A stretch of 64,000 nt of DNA from Danxiaibacter flavus (GTDB taxonomy: Bacteria > Bacteroidota > Bacteroidia > Chitinophagales > Chitinophagaceae). Position numbers and translations under genes: made by a program. The stretch covers positions 434,001-498,000 of the forward strand of contig NZ_JAULBC010000007.1 of NCBI RefSeq assembly GCF_041060425.1, read 5' to 3'. Shown piece after piece: positions 36,379-45,495 of the stretch. Every line of letters begins with the position of its first letter. The stretch's first letter is position 1. The notes under the pieces are model-generated. The model made no database searches. It was not told the DNA's origin and worked only from the letters and a program-made list of their open reading frames with translations.

Positions 36379-36588
36379 TAATTAACGCTCTATACCTAAG
36401 AACGATTGATAAACTAAGTGAGGAAAATTTTTTAAAATTATTGCAGCTGGCATTATTAAAGTTTTTTGCTCCAATAACCAAAAAGAAAAATTAATAATAA
36501 ATATTCACGTGGCCTACAGTTTTTTCGTATGCAATATCATGAGGCAACACTATTGGTGGTAACTGATTGTAATCGGCTACTACAATTA

Positions 36589-39500
36589 TTATTTCCATCT
36601 AAACAATGATTTCATCAGCGCTTTTGCGAAAGATTTTCTTTTTTGATCAATGATTACCCTCGATATCAATACGGTTTCTGTCCCCTGATTTAATTGAGAA
36701 TGTATAAAGCAGGAGTATTTTATTTGATTTGCTCTCAGCTTAATATTTCTCAACCCATTGCCCTTTGGCACTGCACTCAAATCAAATCCATTTCCATTAT
36801 CTCTTATATTAATTTCCTTGACAGTTCCATTCATAGAAAAAGAAATAACAATTTTGCTACAATCTGCATACTTGATGCTATTTGTAACAACTTCTTTGAC
36901 TATAAACAGAAGATTTCTCTTTTCAGTTTTCGATAATGCCTGGGACCTAATTAAATTGTCAATTTTGAATTCAACATTAATTTTACTTGCATCAGCTACA
37001 GGATTTATAAAAGCCTGTAGTCGTTGAATAAGGAATTCAAATGCGTCATCTGAATTATCCAATATCCAAATCATATCGCGCAAACTAAGAGAGGCTTGTT
37101 TTATCGAATCCTTAATCAGCGAAAAATACATATGTTGTTCAGCAGAAGTTTCTGCTAAATGCGCAAAAATTTTTACGCTATTCAACGTACTTCCTATATC
37201 ATCATGTAAATCTCTCGCGATGTTTTTACGGACCTCTTCTTTTTCCTTTAGCTGGTTTAGTCGGTATCTATAAGCACCAAACAAAAGGCTTGTGAAAAGT
37301 GAAAAGACTGCGACCTTGAAGAGAACAGTTTCATACCACTTTGGAAGAAAAATCAGTTTGATTGTTTTTGTTGCACTCCACACATTGTTTGTGTTGCAGG
37401 CTCTAATATGTATATCATAGTCACCAGGCTTTAACCCTGTAAGTGAAATGAAATTTTGACTACCGATATCTATCCACGGGTTATTCTTTTTATTAATTTG
37501 ATATTCATATTTGATGTTAAAAGGACTTACGTAATCTACAACGGTAAAATACACGTTTGTTTGAGAAGCACTGCTGGGAATGTTAAGCGTTTGCATTTCG
37601 AGATTAGAAGAGTCTATAATGTTGTCAGCAGTCTGGATTTTTACGCCTTCGATATACAACAGCGGAGGAGTGTTTTGAACAGCAAGGAATTTGGGATCAA
37701 CAATAACAAAACCATTGACGCCACCAGCGTAATATTTATTTTTATATACAGCGCCGCACGCTTCTTCAAACGTATTATCCTGCAAGCCATCTGTGTCATA
37801 GTATCGTGTAAAGGTCTCCGACTTAATGTCAAAAATGGATAACCCATAGTTGCTTGTAAGAAGCAACAGGCTGTCTTTAAAATTAAACACCTTGTATAGC
37901 CCTGAATTTCCTAATCCTTGTTTTAGTGTGTAGATTTTTAAGAGGTTAAAATTCTTGTCGGTCTTTAGCAACCCTTCGCCGTAAGCATTTATCCAATAAT
38001 AATCAGCGGTTTCAGTCATATCCATAAGAACTCCTATCTTATTACCCAGTTGTTGATTCTGAAAAGTAACGCGTTTCGTTTTCATGTCCCCGGGATAAAA
38101 CTCGGTCAGTCCAAAATCTGATAGAATGACCGGGTGTTCCTTGCCATTTAGAAAAATGGAATTGATATTGTTTGAAAATAACCGGGATTGCTCATTTGCT
38201 TCGTCGTCTTCCAATCGTTGGATTGAATGTTTTTTATAATTCCATATCAGCACGCCTTCATTATTTTCAGAACCAACGATGAGCATTGAATCACCAATCC
38301 CCACAGCGCTGTTCAATTCCCAATGCCTGTAGGGTACAAATTCGCGATAGACATTTGCAAGCATGTTTACTTTGCCATGAGCAAACAGTTTAAGTTCATC
38401 CTTGCCCGAAATGACAAATTCTCCGCGCTTAATGCAAAAAACATTTTGCACACGATTACCCTGCGTTAATTGTTTAACATAGCTGTCGCCATTAACGAGA
38501 AGCAGCCCGCTCTTCACTCCAACCAGCGTTTGCTTGTCATTCAGCGGTTGCACGGCATACAAATGACTCAACTTATCATTAAAAAGTCTTGAGTTGATTA
38601 TCGGAAAGAATGGACTTTTCAGGTTTTTAAGTACTGCGAGCCCTTGTTTACAGCCTACCCATATATTTTTGTTCGAGTCCTCATAACAAACAGTTAGATC
38701 AGCAAGTAGCTTCCTGTCGCTAGTTTTTCGCGGTTGCAACTCAATGCTTTTATTCGTCAAATGATTATACACCGTGAGGTTATTGGCGCATAGATATAAG
38801 GAGCTGTTTCCTTTTGACAAGATGTAGTTTATTTCCTGCTTATAGGATGGCGATCTTTTGTTGAAGTAGATCTGTTGTGCAACATGCGAGTAGGTTCTGT
38901 CAAACGTCAGTTTATACAAACCGTTTTTGGTACCCAGGTAATAAGTGTTCTCATTGGTTATTGTGCCAGACAACGGCCAAAACGTAGAGTTGTCGGAAAC
39001 TTGTGTAATTGAAAAGTAAGGAATGGTTTTTATAATCGAATTTCTCGTTGGGTTGTATATAACTAATCCAACATCCAAAATGCCGCACCAAACGTTGCCA
39101 TTTTTGTCAACCTCTACCGTTCGAATATCCTTTTGCAGCAAGTTTAGATTCTTGGTGCCATGAATTTTACCATCCTCAAACGCAGCTGTCCGGACGTTAA
39201 AAATCTCCAGTCCACCTGAGGTTGCAATATAAATGTAGTCATTTAGCCGCTTAGCCGCAATACGCCAGCTTTCACTCAGGTGATCGTTGTTAAAAGGAAT
39301 AGCATACTTAACCTCTCCGGTAATTACATCAATGCCGTTAATGCCCCCCAAATTGCATATCGCCCACACTATCTGTCGTCCCTCATCATAAATCAAATCC
39401 CTGATGTCGTTGGAAAACAGTTCTTTCTTTTTCTCCAATCCTTTGTTATAAATTGTAAAAATTCTGCCATCAAAACGGTTAAGCCCATCCTGCGTAGCAA

Positions 39501-39648
39501 TCCACATAAACTTTTTATTATCCTGAATTATTTTATGTATATTGTAGTTACTAATGCCATCTCTTTGAGAATAAAACGCTAAATCCCGGGTCTCCACATC
39601 TTGAGCGTATACACTCAAATTTATTACGTAAAAAAATAAATGCAACAT
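36589..39648 (-). CDS. Two-component propeller sensor histidine kinase (reg_prop / Y_Y_Y / HisKA_3)
   Basis: About 1019 aa from ATG 39648, which gives a short signal sequence ending VYAQ; the frame stays open to 39777 without an ATG. The periplasmic part is made of two-component propeller blades (DGISNYNIHKIIQDNKKFMW, TQDGLNRFDG, ...DTDGLQDNTFEEAC) followed by a Y_Y_Y domain (INKKNNPWIDIGSQNFISLT, GLKPGDYDIHIRA). After a membrane helix comes HisKA_3 with ARDLHDDIGSTLNSVKIFAHL and an HATPase with KEVVTNSIKYADC, RDNGNGFDLS and GNGLRNIKLRA. All kinase motifs are intact. No regulator gene is adjacent; the LuxR-type regulator at 48167 is the nearest candidate. Confidence 0.88.
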   Translation of the reverse strand: MLHLFFYVINLSVYAQDVETRDLAFYSQRDGISNYNIHKIIQDNKKFMWIATQDGLNRFDGRIFTIYNKGLEKKKELFSNDIRDLIYDEGRQIVWAICNLGGINGIDVITGEVKYAIPFNNDHLSESWRIAAKRLNDYIYIATSGGLEIFNVRTAAFEDGKIHGTKNLNLLQKDIRTVEVDKNGNVWCGILDVGLVIYNPTRNSIIKTIPYFSITQVSDNSTFWPLSGTITNENTYYLGTKNGLYKLTFDRTYSHVAQQIYFNKRSPSYKQEINYILSKGNSSLYLCANNLTVYNHLTNKSIELQPRKTSDRKLLADLTVCYEDSNKNIWVGCKQGLAVLKNLKSPFFPIINSRLFNDKLSHLYAVQPLNDKQTLVGVKSGLLLVNGDSYVKQLTQGNRVQNVFCIKRGEFVISGKDELKLFAHGKVNMLANVYREFVPYRHWELNSAVGIGDSMLIVGSENNEGVLIWNYKKHSIQRLEDDEANEQSRLFSNNINSIFLNGKEHPVILSDFGLTEFYPGDMKTKRVTFQNQQLGNKIGVLMDMTETADYYWINAYGEGLLKTDKNFNLLKIYTLKQGLGNSGLYKVFNFKDSLLLLTSNYGLSIFDIKSETFTRYYDTDGLQDNTFEEACGAVYKNKYYAGGVNGFVIVDPKFLAVQNTPPLLYIEGVKIQTADNIIDSSNLEMQTLNIPSSASQTNVYFTVVDYVSPFNIKYEYQINKKNNPWIDIGSQNFISLTGLKPGDYDIHIRACNTNNVWSATKTIKLIFLPKWYETVLFKVAVFSLFTSLLFGAYRYRLNQLKEKEEVRKNIARDLHDDIGSTLNSVKIFAHLAETSAEQHMYFSLIKDSIKQASLSLRDMIWILDNSDDAFEFLIQRLQAFINPVADASKINVEFKIDNLIRSQALSKTEKRNLLFIVKEVVTNSIKYADCSKIVISFSMNGTVKEINIRDNGNGFDLSAVPKGNGLRNIKLRANQIKYSCFIHSQLNQGTETVLISRVIIDQKRKSFAKALMKSLFRWK

Positions 39649-41187
39649 AACATGAGCGACGATAATACCACTAACCCTGAATGGTTGATTATAATACTTG
39701 TTTATAATCACAAATATCTTGACCAGCTTAACGGTCCTACGGCTGGGTTTATTCCAATGGAATGTCAAAAGAATCACCTGTTTAATGCGTTTGAAGATAT
39801 AAAATATAATAATAATTATAAAGTAGTTCTTGTAGAAAACAGGCTGGAATTTTTCGAGGAGAATAAACAGATTAAAGTTAGAGAAGTAATTAATATAGTG
39901 AACAAAGACCCTTCAAGACTCGATACAGTTGCAAGGCACATTCCTTCAGATGGCGATATGACATCGAGTGCGAAATTATCCAAATTATTGAAAGACATAA
40001 AATCGAAAGTCACTGCAAAAAAACATGCATTAATCACTTTTGGACATGGTTCTATTTTCGGCATCAACTTGATTTCATCACCCAACTATTCCCTGCAGCC
40101 GGTTTATAACAGACTAGTAGATTTGTCGTTCTGCAATCAGCAGCCAAAATCTAAGGACCAGCCTACACCTACGAAAGTCAATATATTGGATAAAATTGAT
40201 GTAAATCAGTATTTTGTGAATAACGCTGCTACGCCTGAGCATTTTTTCAACAATGACGGCTCGTTGAAAAAAGAACTGATAGGAAGTAGGGAGAAGATTT
40301 TGGAAGAAATCGACAAAGATATCATCCTAAGCAACAGGGATATTGCAGAAACGATAAAGGACGTTTATGGCAAGCTTGATCTTCTCGTAATGTTTAACTG
40401 TTTAATGCAGAGTGTATTTACTCAATTTGAGCTAAAAGACTGTGTCGATTACTTTGTTGCACCGGTTTCGGGAATCAGTCACCCGGGGTTTAATTACCGC
40501 GGTATTTTTGAAGCGTTGAAAGCGGCACAGCCCCCGGTAGGTACTCAAGATCTGGCCATGTTGTTTTTGAGCACAATTAAAGATGAAAAGGATAAATACT
40601 ATAAAAAATTTCAGAAAGACATCGATGGTACATGGAAAATTGTTTGTAAGAAATTAGTGCCTGAGCAATATGTTGCCATCAAGAAATCTTTTTCGGATTT
40701 GATGAACGAGATTTTGCTTTTGAAGCAGCAAGGCACACGGGTGTTTGCCTGTTTGGATCAAACTTTGGGACAATGCTTTAACTATGCCACCTATTGTTTG
40801 CCCAGCAACGAAGCCCAAATTGACCTTTTAGTGTTTACTACTTACCTGATCGAAAAAATAAATAAGGGATTCTCCAAATTTGTCAATTTAAAAACTGCTG
40901 CAGTAAGCCTTCAGCAATCATTGCAAGCAGTTCAAAGTAGTTCATTCGTTGGCGTTTCATTTTTTAACAGCACCGACAGCTTTATTGATAAAAAATATTT
41001 TAATCTTCTTAATTATGGATTTGGGCTAACGCTGCAGAATTCTAAATATCCACCTTTAAGTCTCCAGAACCAGGTGTATTCACAAAATCCAAACCTAGCC
41101 AATTGTTTTCCGGATTTCCTAAATGATGGAGGAAGCCAGCCCTTCTTAAAATTTTACGATGCGTTTTGTGACATGAATAGAGTTTAA
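39640..41187 (+). CDS. Clostripain-like (C11, caspase-fold) cysteine protease, cytoplasmic
   Basis: 515 aa (511 if ATG 39652 is used). The N-terminal strand WLIIILVYNHKYLD leads into a caspase-like fold with the catalytic His136 in HALITFGHGSIFGI and Cys254 in DLLVMFNCLMQSVFTQFELKD, followed by YFVAPVSGISHPGFNY as in clostripain-type proteases. The C-terminal 200 residues (about 300-515) are unassigned. Most C11 proteases are exported, but this one has no signal peptide. Its start lies within nine bases of the start of the divergent kinase gene, so the promoter must lie inside that gene. Confidence 0.78.
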   Translation: MQHNMSDDNTTNPEWLIIILVYNHKYLDQLNGPTAGFIPMECQKNHLFNAFEDIKYNNNYKVVLVENRLEFFEENKQIKVREVINIVNKDPSRLDTVARHIPSDGDMTSSAKLSKLLKDIKSKVTAKKHALITFGHGSIFGINLISSPNYSLQPVYNRLVDLSFCNQQPKSKDQPTPTKVNILDKIDVNQYFVNNAATPEHFFNNDGSLKKELIGSREKILEEIDKDIILSNRDIAETIKDVYGKLDLLVMFNCLMQSVFTQFELKDCVDYFVAPVSGISHPGFNYRGIFEALKAAQPPVGTQDLAMLFLSTIKDEKDKYYKKFQKDIDGTWKIVCKKLVPEQYVAIKKSFSDLMNEILLLKQQGTRVFACLDQTLGQCFNYATYCLPSNEAQIDLLVFTTYLIEKINKGFSKFVNLKTAAVSLQQSLQAVQSSSFVGVSFFNSTDSFIDKKYFNLLNYGFGLTLQNSKYPPLSLQNQVYSQNPNLANCFPDFLNDGGSQPFLKFYDAFCDMNRV

Positions 41188-41317
41188 TCCTGCTTAATTC
41201 TAGTTGATATAACTGCAGAAAGCTTTTCAAGTACTCAACTAGTGATGCCTGAAAAACTTTCCGTTATTAATATGGAAGCGATTATTATCAGCTCCATCCT
41301 AACCCAGCGACTATTTG

Positions 41318-41782
41318 TTAATTTGAACTGTGGACCGGTTCTTGCATTGCGGCAGCCAGCGTTGTGTCTGCGTTCTGTGTTTTAATGTTTGAGTTTTGTG
41401 TTTTTCCAACACCGCCAGATGGACTCATTCTTAACATGATTTGACCATCCTCTTGCTTAAATCCTTTTAACACGGTCAGCTCTATGGCATCAAGCTTCAC
41501 CACGATCGATTTCTTGTCTGCATCAAACGCTTCAAAATAAACCTGGTTCTGTATTTTTTTCTCAAAGTCGTCGCCTGCGTCCAAAATAAAGTCGTCATAT
41601 TTGTTGATGATACCCTTTGCTTCCACATCCGGAATAAAAACTTGGATATCAATAACCCAACCTCCATTCTCGCCATCGATTTTAGTAAGTTTTATTCCTT
41701 GTGTTACAGAGTCGTCTACATTTTCCGGATGTACTACTCTTCCTCCGGCAAAAAAAATTGATTTTGTTACGTCAACTGGCAT
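41318..41782 (-). CDS. Unknown protein, last gene of the caspase operon
   Basis: 154 aa, not recognised. The first 115 residues look like a small beta-rich domain (KSIFFAGGRVVHPENVDDSV, then GGWVIDIQVFIPDVEAKG, LDAIELTVLKGFKQEDGQIM), followed by a disordered tail rich in Asn, Thr and Gln. No signal peptide or membrane segment. It is 202 bases downstream of the M6-like gene in the same direction and may be part of the operon or separately expressed. Confidence 0.6.
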   Translation of the reverse strand: MPVDVTKSIFFAGGRVVHPENVDDSVTQGIKLTKIDGENGGWVIDIQVFIPDVEAKGIINKYDDFILDAGDDFEKKIQNQVYFEAFDADKKSIVVKLDAIELTVLKGFKQEDGQIMLRMSPSGGVGKTQNSNIKTQNADTTLAAAMQEPVHSSN

Positions 41783-41983
41783 AATTTTAAGTTTTAGGTT
41801 TTACAAATAGGTTGCTCCGTTTGTTTAAGTTATTTATTTTTTTCTTTCCTCGCAAGGGGTGTGCGCTTTTTCTGAGCCGACTGTTACAAATAGTTTGTTT
41901 GCAGGTATGTAAAATGAACTTGAAGAAAAAAGATTTAGGGGTTACTATATCATTCCCATACCTTAATTTACTGCCGAAAACTT

Positions 41984-43441
41984 TTACGGTGTTATGATTA
42001 CGTCGATAACCATCTGATTATCGCCGGGATTTCCTTTGATGAGGATTGATATGCCGGACCAGTTATTATCAGCTAACTTGAGACTTGGTGTTCCAGTCTG
42101 CTCAATTGAATTGACAAGGTTGCCATTGATAGTTGCCGGATATAAATCATCGCCGTCTCCCCTGTTACCCAAGCCAAACACTTTTGCCAGATCTCGTCGA
42201 CCATCAGCCTGCATTAGCTCTATGGCAAGATTGTTTTCATCATTCACGTTGTCTATATCTTCGTCGACTGTATAAATTGCCACGCCTTCATCCGGCAAAA
42301 AACTATCCTGCCCACTGCGGCGCCTGTATTCCACAAACACGTATTGCTGCGGCCTTGGCATTCGCGCAAGATTTTTTATCAGCACAATACTGCCCTTCTC
42401 TGATGCTGGTTTCAATACGATGCCTTTAGTTGTTTGCGTTATTTCTGTGGGCGCAATCCAATCGTGAAACATCCTGAGCATTCCATTTGGCAACCCGGGC
42501 GTGATGCCACCATTGTTCCATGAACCGGAAGCCATTAAACAATAATTACCAAGCCCATTAGATTTTGTTATGTTGCTTTTACCGGTGTCATAGAAATCAG
42601 CCCATCTTGCCGCAAGGTGCCCCCATTCGTGTGCACAAACACCCATCTGGCAATTTTCCGGCACGGTTAAAAATGTTTTGGCTACAAGCTCTAACCCAAC
42701 TTTAATTTCATTAGGCACCAACCATTTCAAGCTCCAAATATCATTACGACTTCCACTTTCTTCTGCACCTCTACCGGAGTGAATAATGAACAATGCTGTT
42801 ACCGAACCCTCTCCCAGCATATCATATCCGTTAAAATCAACACCCTGTTTTATTGCTTCTTTTATCGCATCCTCTGCCATGCCTTGTGAGTTACGCGGAT
42901 AATTACCCATACCGGAAGCAGAGTTGGTATAGTAGTCGCTTCTATTGGGCAGCCTAAACCATCCGAATACTTTTCCTTGTATATCAATTCCATTGCTGTC
43001 TGGGACGTAGTTGCTAATTTTCCTATAGTATTCAGCCATGCTTCCGGTTGGGAATATATCTATGCTGCCAAAAAGCATTTGCTCGTAAAAAGATGGTTCT
43101 CGAAATTCAGCATGTGGTCTGTCTTCAAAATCAACCAGGAGCACGAGAGTTCTGATAACACCCTTCAATTTTTGGGGCGGCCTGTCGATTAGCTGGGGTT
43201 CGTCGGCGCCAGTTGCTTCCCTGATTTTTCCATCATCTAACCCAGCAACATCTTCCCCTCTTCTTCCCGAACTCCAGATGTAAAAATATTGTTCGAAGGA
43301 GATGTCTTTGGGCAAACGATTTGAATCCTGCAAACCTCTGTAAGCGGCATATAGCTCCAATAATAAGTTTGGTGAGGGCGGTACCTGGCAACGAGTTTTG
43401 TTGCAAAACTTTTTGCCAATGTTTGGGACTTGTATTAGCAT
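41984..43441 (-). CDS. M6-family-like zinc metalloprotease, cytoplasmic form
   Basis: 485 aa. The zinc motif HEWGH is at 271-275 (VCAHEWGHLAARWADFYD), followed by YCLMASGSWN, where the downstream methionine-turn-like phrase of immune-inhibitor-A/M6 proteases is expected, and MLRMFHDWI. RTLVLLVDFEDRP near residue 97 is the usual start of the M6 catalytic domain. No signal peptide or propeptide is visible; the N-terminus contains a CNKTRC pair. A C-terminal beta-domain follows. The gene lies 46 bases downstream of the secreted protein gene in the operon. M6 enzymes are normally secreted, so the location is unusual. Confidence 0.8.
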   Translation of the reverse strand: MLIQVPNIGKKFCNKTRCQVPPSPNLLLELYAAYRGLQDSNRLPKDISFEQYFYIWSSGRRGEDVAGLDDGKIREATGADEPQLIDRPPQKLKGVIRTLVLLVDFEDRPHAEFREPSFYEQMLFGSIDIFPTGSMAEYYRKISNYVPDSNGIDIQGKVFGWFRLPNRSDYYTNSASGMGNYPRNSQGMAEDAIKEAIKQGVDFNGYDMLGEGSVTALFIIHSGRGAEESGSRNDIWSLKWLVPNEIKVGLELVAKTFLTVPENCQMGVCAHEWGHLAARWADFYDTGKSNITKSNGLGNYCLMASGSWNNGGITPGLPNGMLRMFHDWIAPTEITQTTKGIVLKPASEKGSIVLIKNLARMPRPQQYVFVEYRRRSGQDSFLPDEGVAIYTVDEDIDNVNDENNLAIELMQADGRRDLAKVFGLGNRGDGDDLYPATINGNLVNSIEQTGTPSLKLADNNWSGISILIKGNPGDNQMVIDVIITP

Positions 43442-43487
43442 AAAAGGAGTTTAGTAGTTAAGCAAACATGTTCTCGAAAACAAAAAA

Positions 43488-44774
43488 CTATTTCGATTTG
43501 AACATATCAACAATAGCTGAAGGCGAGAAGCTTAAGCCCCAGGAAAATTTGCCCACGGTATAACTCCTTTGTGCATATTCTTTCGCGTCATCCAAAGACG
43601 TAATTTCGCCTATATTTGTAACTTGTGGGTTAATCTGATTGGTCCAGGTCCATCCTAGGTTTACGCTTAACTCTTTTGTTATTGCGAAATTGAATCCGGA
43701 ATAAAGATTGGACAGAGGATCTTTACTAATCTTAATACCACCATAGATACCGATTCGTTGGAAAATAGCATCATGTATATATTGTCCAAATGACCTGCCT
43801 CGTCCCTTACCAAAAACATCCTTCCAAATAGGATTGAAGTTGTCTATGTCCCGAGGAAGATGTATTTCAATTATGGAATATAGACTGCTTTTCCACGCTT
43901 CTTTTTGTTCTTCATTAGGTTTAACAACGAGGTTACCATCTTCTATAGAAAAGTTATTCAAGGCATATTTGGTGTTCTCCACTCCGATTTGAAAAGATGC
44001 AAGATTTTTTTCGTGAATTGGAAAGGTTAATCGACTTTCCTCAATTGTTTTGTTGCTTGCGATTACATCACATGGATCTTTTATCCTCTGTGAGTTCACT
44101 TCGACTAAAGTAATTTTGAGCCTAGGTGTACTAGTTATCGGGTTTCCACCCATAACACCTTGCCAAACGTTTTTTGTGTCTTGGAAACTTTTCTTAAAGA
44201 AACTCGTCTTGTAGTTAATTTTAATAATTGTGTTCGATAATTTTTTGTCCTCATTTTCAGCTTGATTAGCGTAAAAATCATCGTCAACATCAATAAAAAC
44301 AAAAAAAATATTTTTGGTTGCTAACAAATAGTTGGAAAAGCTTGAACCGTCCTTATTTTTGTGAATTATTATTGTTTTTAACGATGTAAAATCAATTTTT
44401 GTTGGAACTGCAGAGGTACCAAATACAATATCTCGATACACCACAACTACCGCTGCGTTTTCTCCTTTATTGATATTCGTAATCGTTGCATCAATTAAAT
44501 CACTCAACGAAATCATAGAATTTTGCGAACCTTTTGTAGTAGTGTAGGTTCCCGGAACATTGTTTAGCTGCAGTGCATGACTTCTTAGAATTGCTTGCAA
44601 GGTCGTGACAACGGAACCATCATCGCCTTTTAGAACTTTGTTTAGTGCTATAGAATTGGGTTCATCAAGAATTGCCTCAACTCTTGTTTTTTCAAACTCA
44701 TTAAGGCCTTTTTGAGCCAGAGTGTTTATTGTGAAACAAGAAAACAGTATCAATGTAACAAATGTGTATTTCAT
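43488..44774 (-). CDS. Secreted unknown protein with barrel-like C-terminus
   Basis: 428 aa with a signal peptide (hydrophobic core LILFSCFTI, cleavage after TLAQ). Residues 80-170 contain an alpha/beta segment (DLIDATITNINKGENAAVVVVY, then LATKNIFFVFIDVDDDFYAN). The last 80 residues alternate like outer-membrane strands (IGIYGGIKISKDPLSNLYSG, FNFAITKELSVNLGWTW) and end in the aromatic-containing FSWGLSFSPSAIVDMFKSK. It starts 2 bases after the stop of the caspase-like gene, so it is translationally linked to it. A periplasmic or outer-membrane partner of the caspase module is inferred. Family not recognised. Confidence 0.72.
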   Translation of the reverse strand: MKYTFVTLILFSCFTINTLAQKGLNEFEKTRVEAILDEPNSIALNKVLKGDDGSVVTTLQAILRSHALQLNNVPGTYTTTKGSQNSMISLSDLIDATITNINKGENAAVVVVYRDIVFGTSAVPTKIDFTSLKTIIIHKNKDGSSFSNYLLATKNIFFVFIDVDDDFYANQAENEDKKLSNTIIKINYKTSFFKKSFQDTKNVWQGVMGGNPITSTPRLKITLVEVNSQRIKDPCDVIASNKTIEESRLTFPIHEKNLASFQIGVENTKYALNNFSIEDGNLVVKPNEEQKEAWKSSLYSIIEIHLPRDIDNFNPIWKDVFGKGRGRSFGQYIHDAIFQRIGIYGGIKISKDPLSNLYSGFNFAITKELSVNLGWTWTNQINPQVTNIGEITSLDDAKEYAQRSYTVGKFSWGLSFSPSAIVDMFKSK

Positions 44775-44776
44775 AT

Positions 44777-45484
44777 TTATCCATTTAATGATTGATTACT
44801 AAAATTGTTTGCTATTTGTGTTACAGGTCGGTTAGGTGCCCTTATGCTAGCCATAATGCTTCTTAGACTTGACGCGAGCTGTTGAAACGGCAAGTCCCAG
44901 CATCTTCTAAAAGCCGTAAAAAATGCACTATTAGTGTTATAGTAGCTTGGAACTCCGTCTGAACAAGATGAAATGATCGTATGAAAATCCGTTTGTTGTC
45001 CAAAGTTTTCTATCAGCCCAAACGCATTACAGCAATCTAATACAGTGATTAAATGCCCATTGGGTACTTTTTCATGAAAAGAATCAATAACAGTATTGTA
45101 ATCAATCTCGGTAAAGAATTCATCCAATCCTGGGAAAAAGTTAAACTTAAGTTTGTCTGAATATGTTACACAATATGTAATGAAATCTGGAAAGCCTGCG
45201 GGGGTTTTGGTCATTAATCTTGAAGCGTGCCCTGTATAGTAGATTAGCAACCAGTCTGTATTATTGGTGCATCGACTAATAGCATCTTCAATTTTTAACT
45301 GAATATTGGCTTTGCCAGCAGTCTTATCATACAACATAGGCGATACTATCCAAGGGCTATTCTGATTATTGAGGAAGGCATTAAAATCGTTTGTGTTTTT
45401 AAGCGTGAATCCTAATCGCGAAAATCCAGTTGAATTATCGGAATAATAATCCCCCAAACATAACAATACAGCATACTTGTTCAT
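44777..45484 (-). CDS. Caspase-like (C14) cysteine protease
   Basis: 235 aa. Starts directly with the first strand of a p20 domain (YAVLLCLGDYYSDN). Catalytic His86 is in LLIYYTGHAS and catalytic Cys in TVLDCCNAFG (Cys152 by alignment with LDxC; Cys151 adjacent). The C-terminal part ISSCSDGVPSYYNTNSAFFTAFRR corresponds to the substrate-pocket strand. No signal peptide or additional domain. It starts 11 bases after the membrane coiled-coil gene and is followed after 2 bases by the secreted gene. Bacterial caspase-like proteases commonly act as switches in conflict and cell-death systems; that role is inferred. Confidence 0.82.
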   Translation of the reverse strand: MNKYAVLLCLGDYYSDNSTGFSRLGFTLKNTNDFNAFLNNQNSPWIVSPMLYDKTAGKANIQLKIEDAISRCTNNTDWLLIYYTGHASRLMTKTPAGFPDFITYCVTYSDKLKFNFFPGLDEFFTEIDYNTVIDSFHEKVPNGHLITVLDCCNAFGLIENFGQQTDFHTIISSCSDGVPSYYNTNSAFFTAFRRCWDLPFQQLASSLRSIMASIRAPNRPVTQIANNFSNQSLNG

Positions 45485-45495
45485 AAAATAATTCT

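Larger units (their letters stand above)
33932..36494 (+). pseudogene. Helical membrane protein gene, frameshifted and interrupted by an IS
   Basis: The 5' part (33932-34462, 176 aa) is helical and soluble (YNLHTIVDGLESLAAIEKEH). In the -1 frame from about 34440 the protein continues: GSFQDLRNYAVEVQNEI, then ALKRPERMIILNMFFLIVVL with two membrane helices, until the IS at 34745. Removing the IS and one TAATTA copy restores the frame exactly: the second helix continues into NALYLRTIDKLSEENFLKLL and stops at 36494. The unbroken protein would have about 310 aa. Family not recognised. It carried a coiled or helical sensor-like domain and a C-terminal membrane anchor; it may have belonged to the protease cluster before decay. 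Confidence 0.75.

Noticed and set aside
41812..41997. 61-codon plus-strand frame after the 154-aa gene.
   Set aside because: Low-complexity hydrophobic and basic composition, no signal, opposite to the operon; chance frame.
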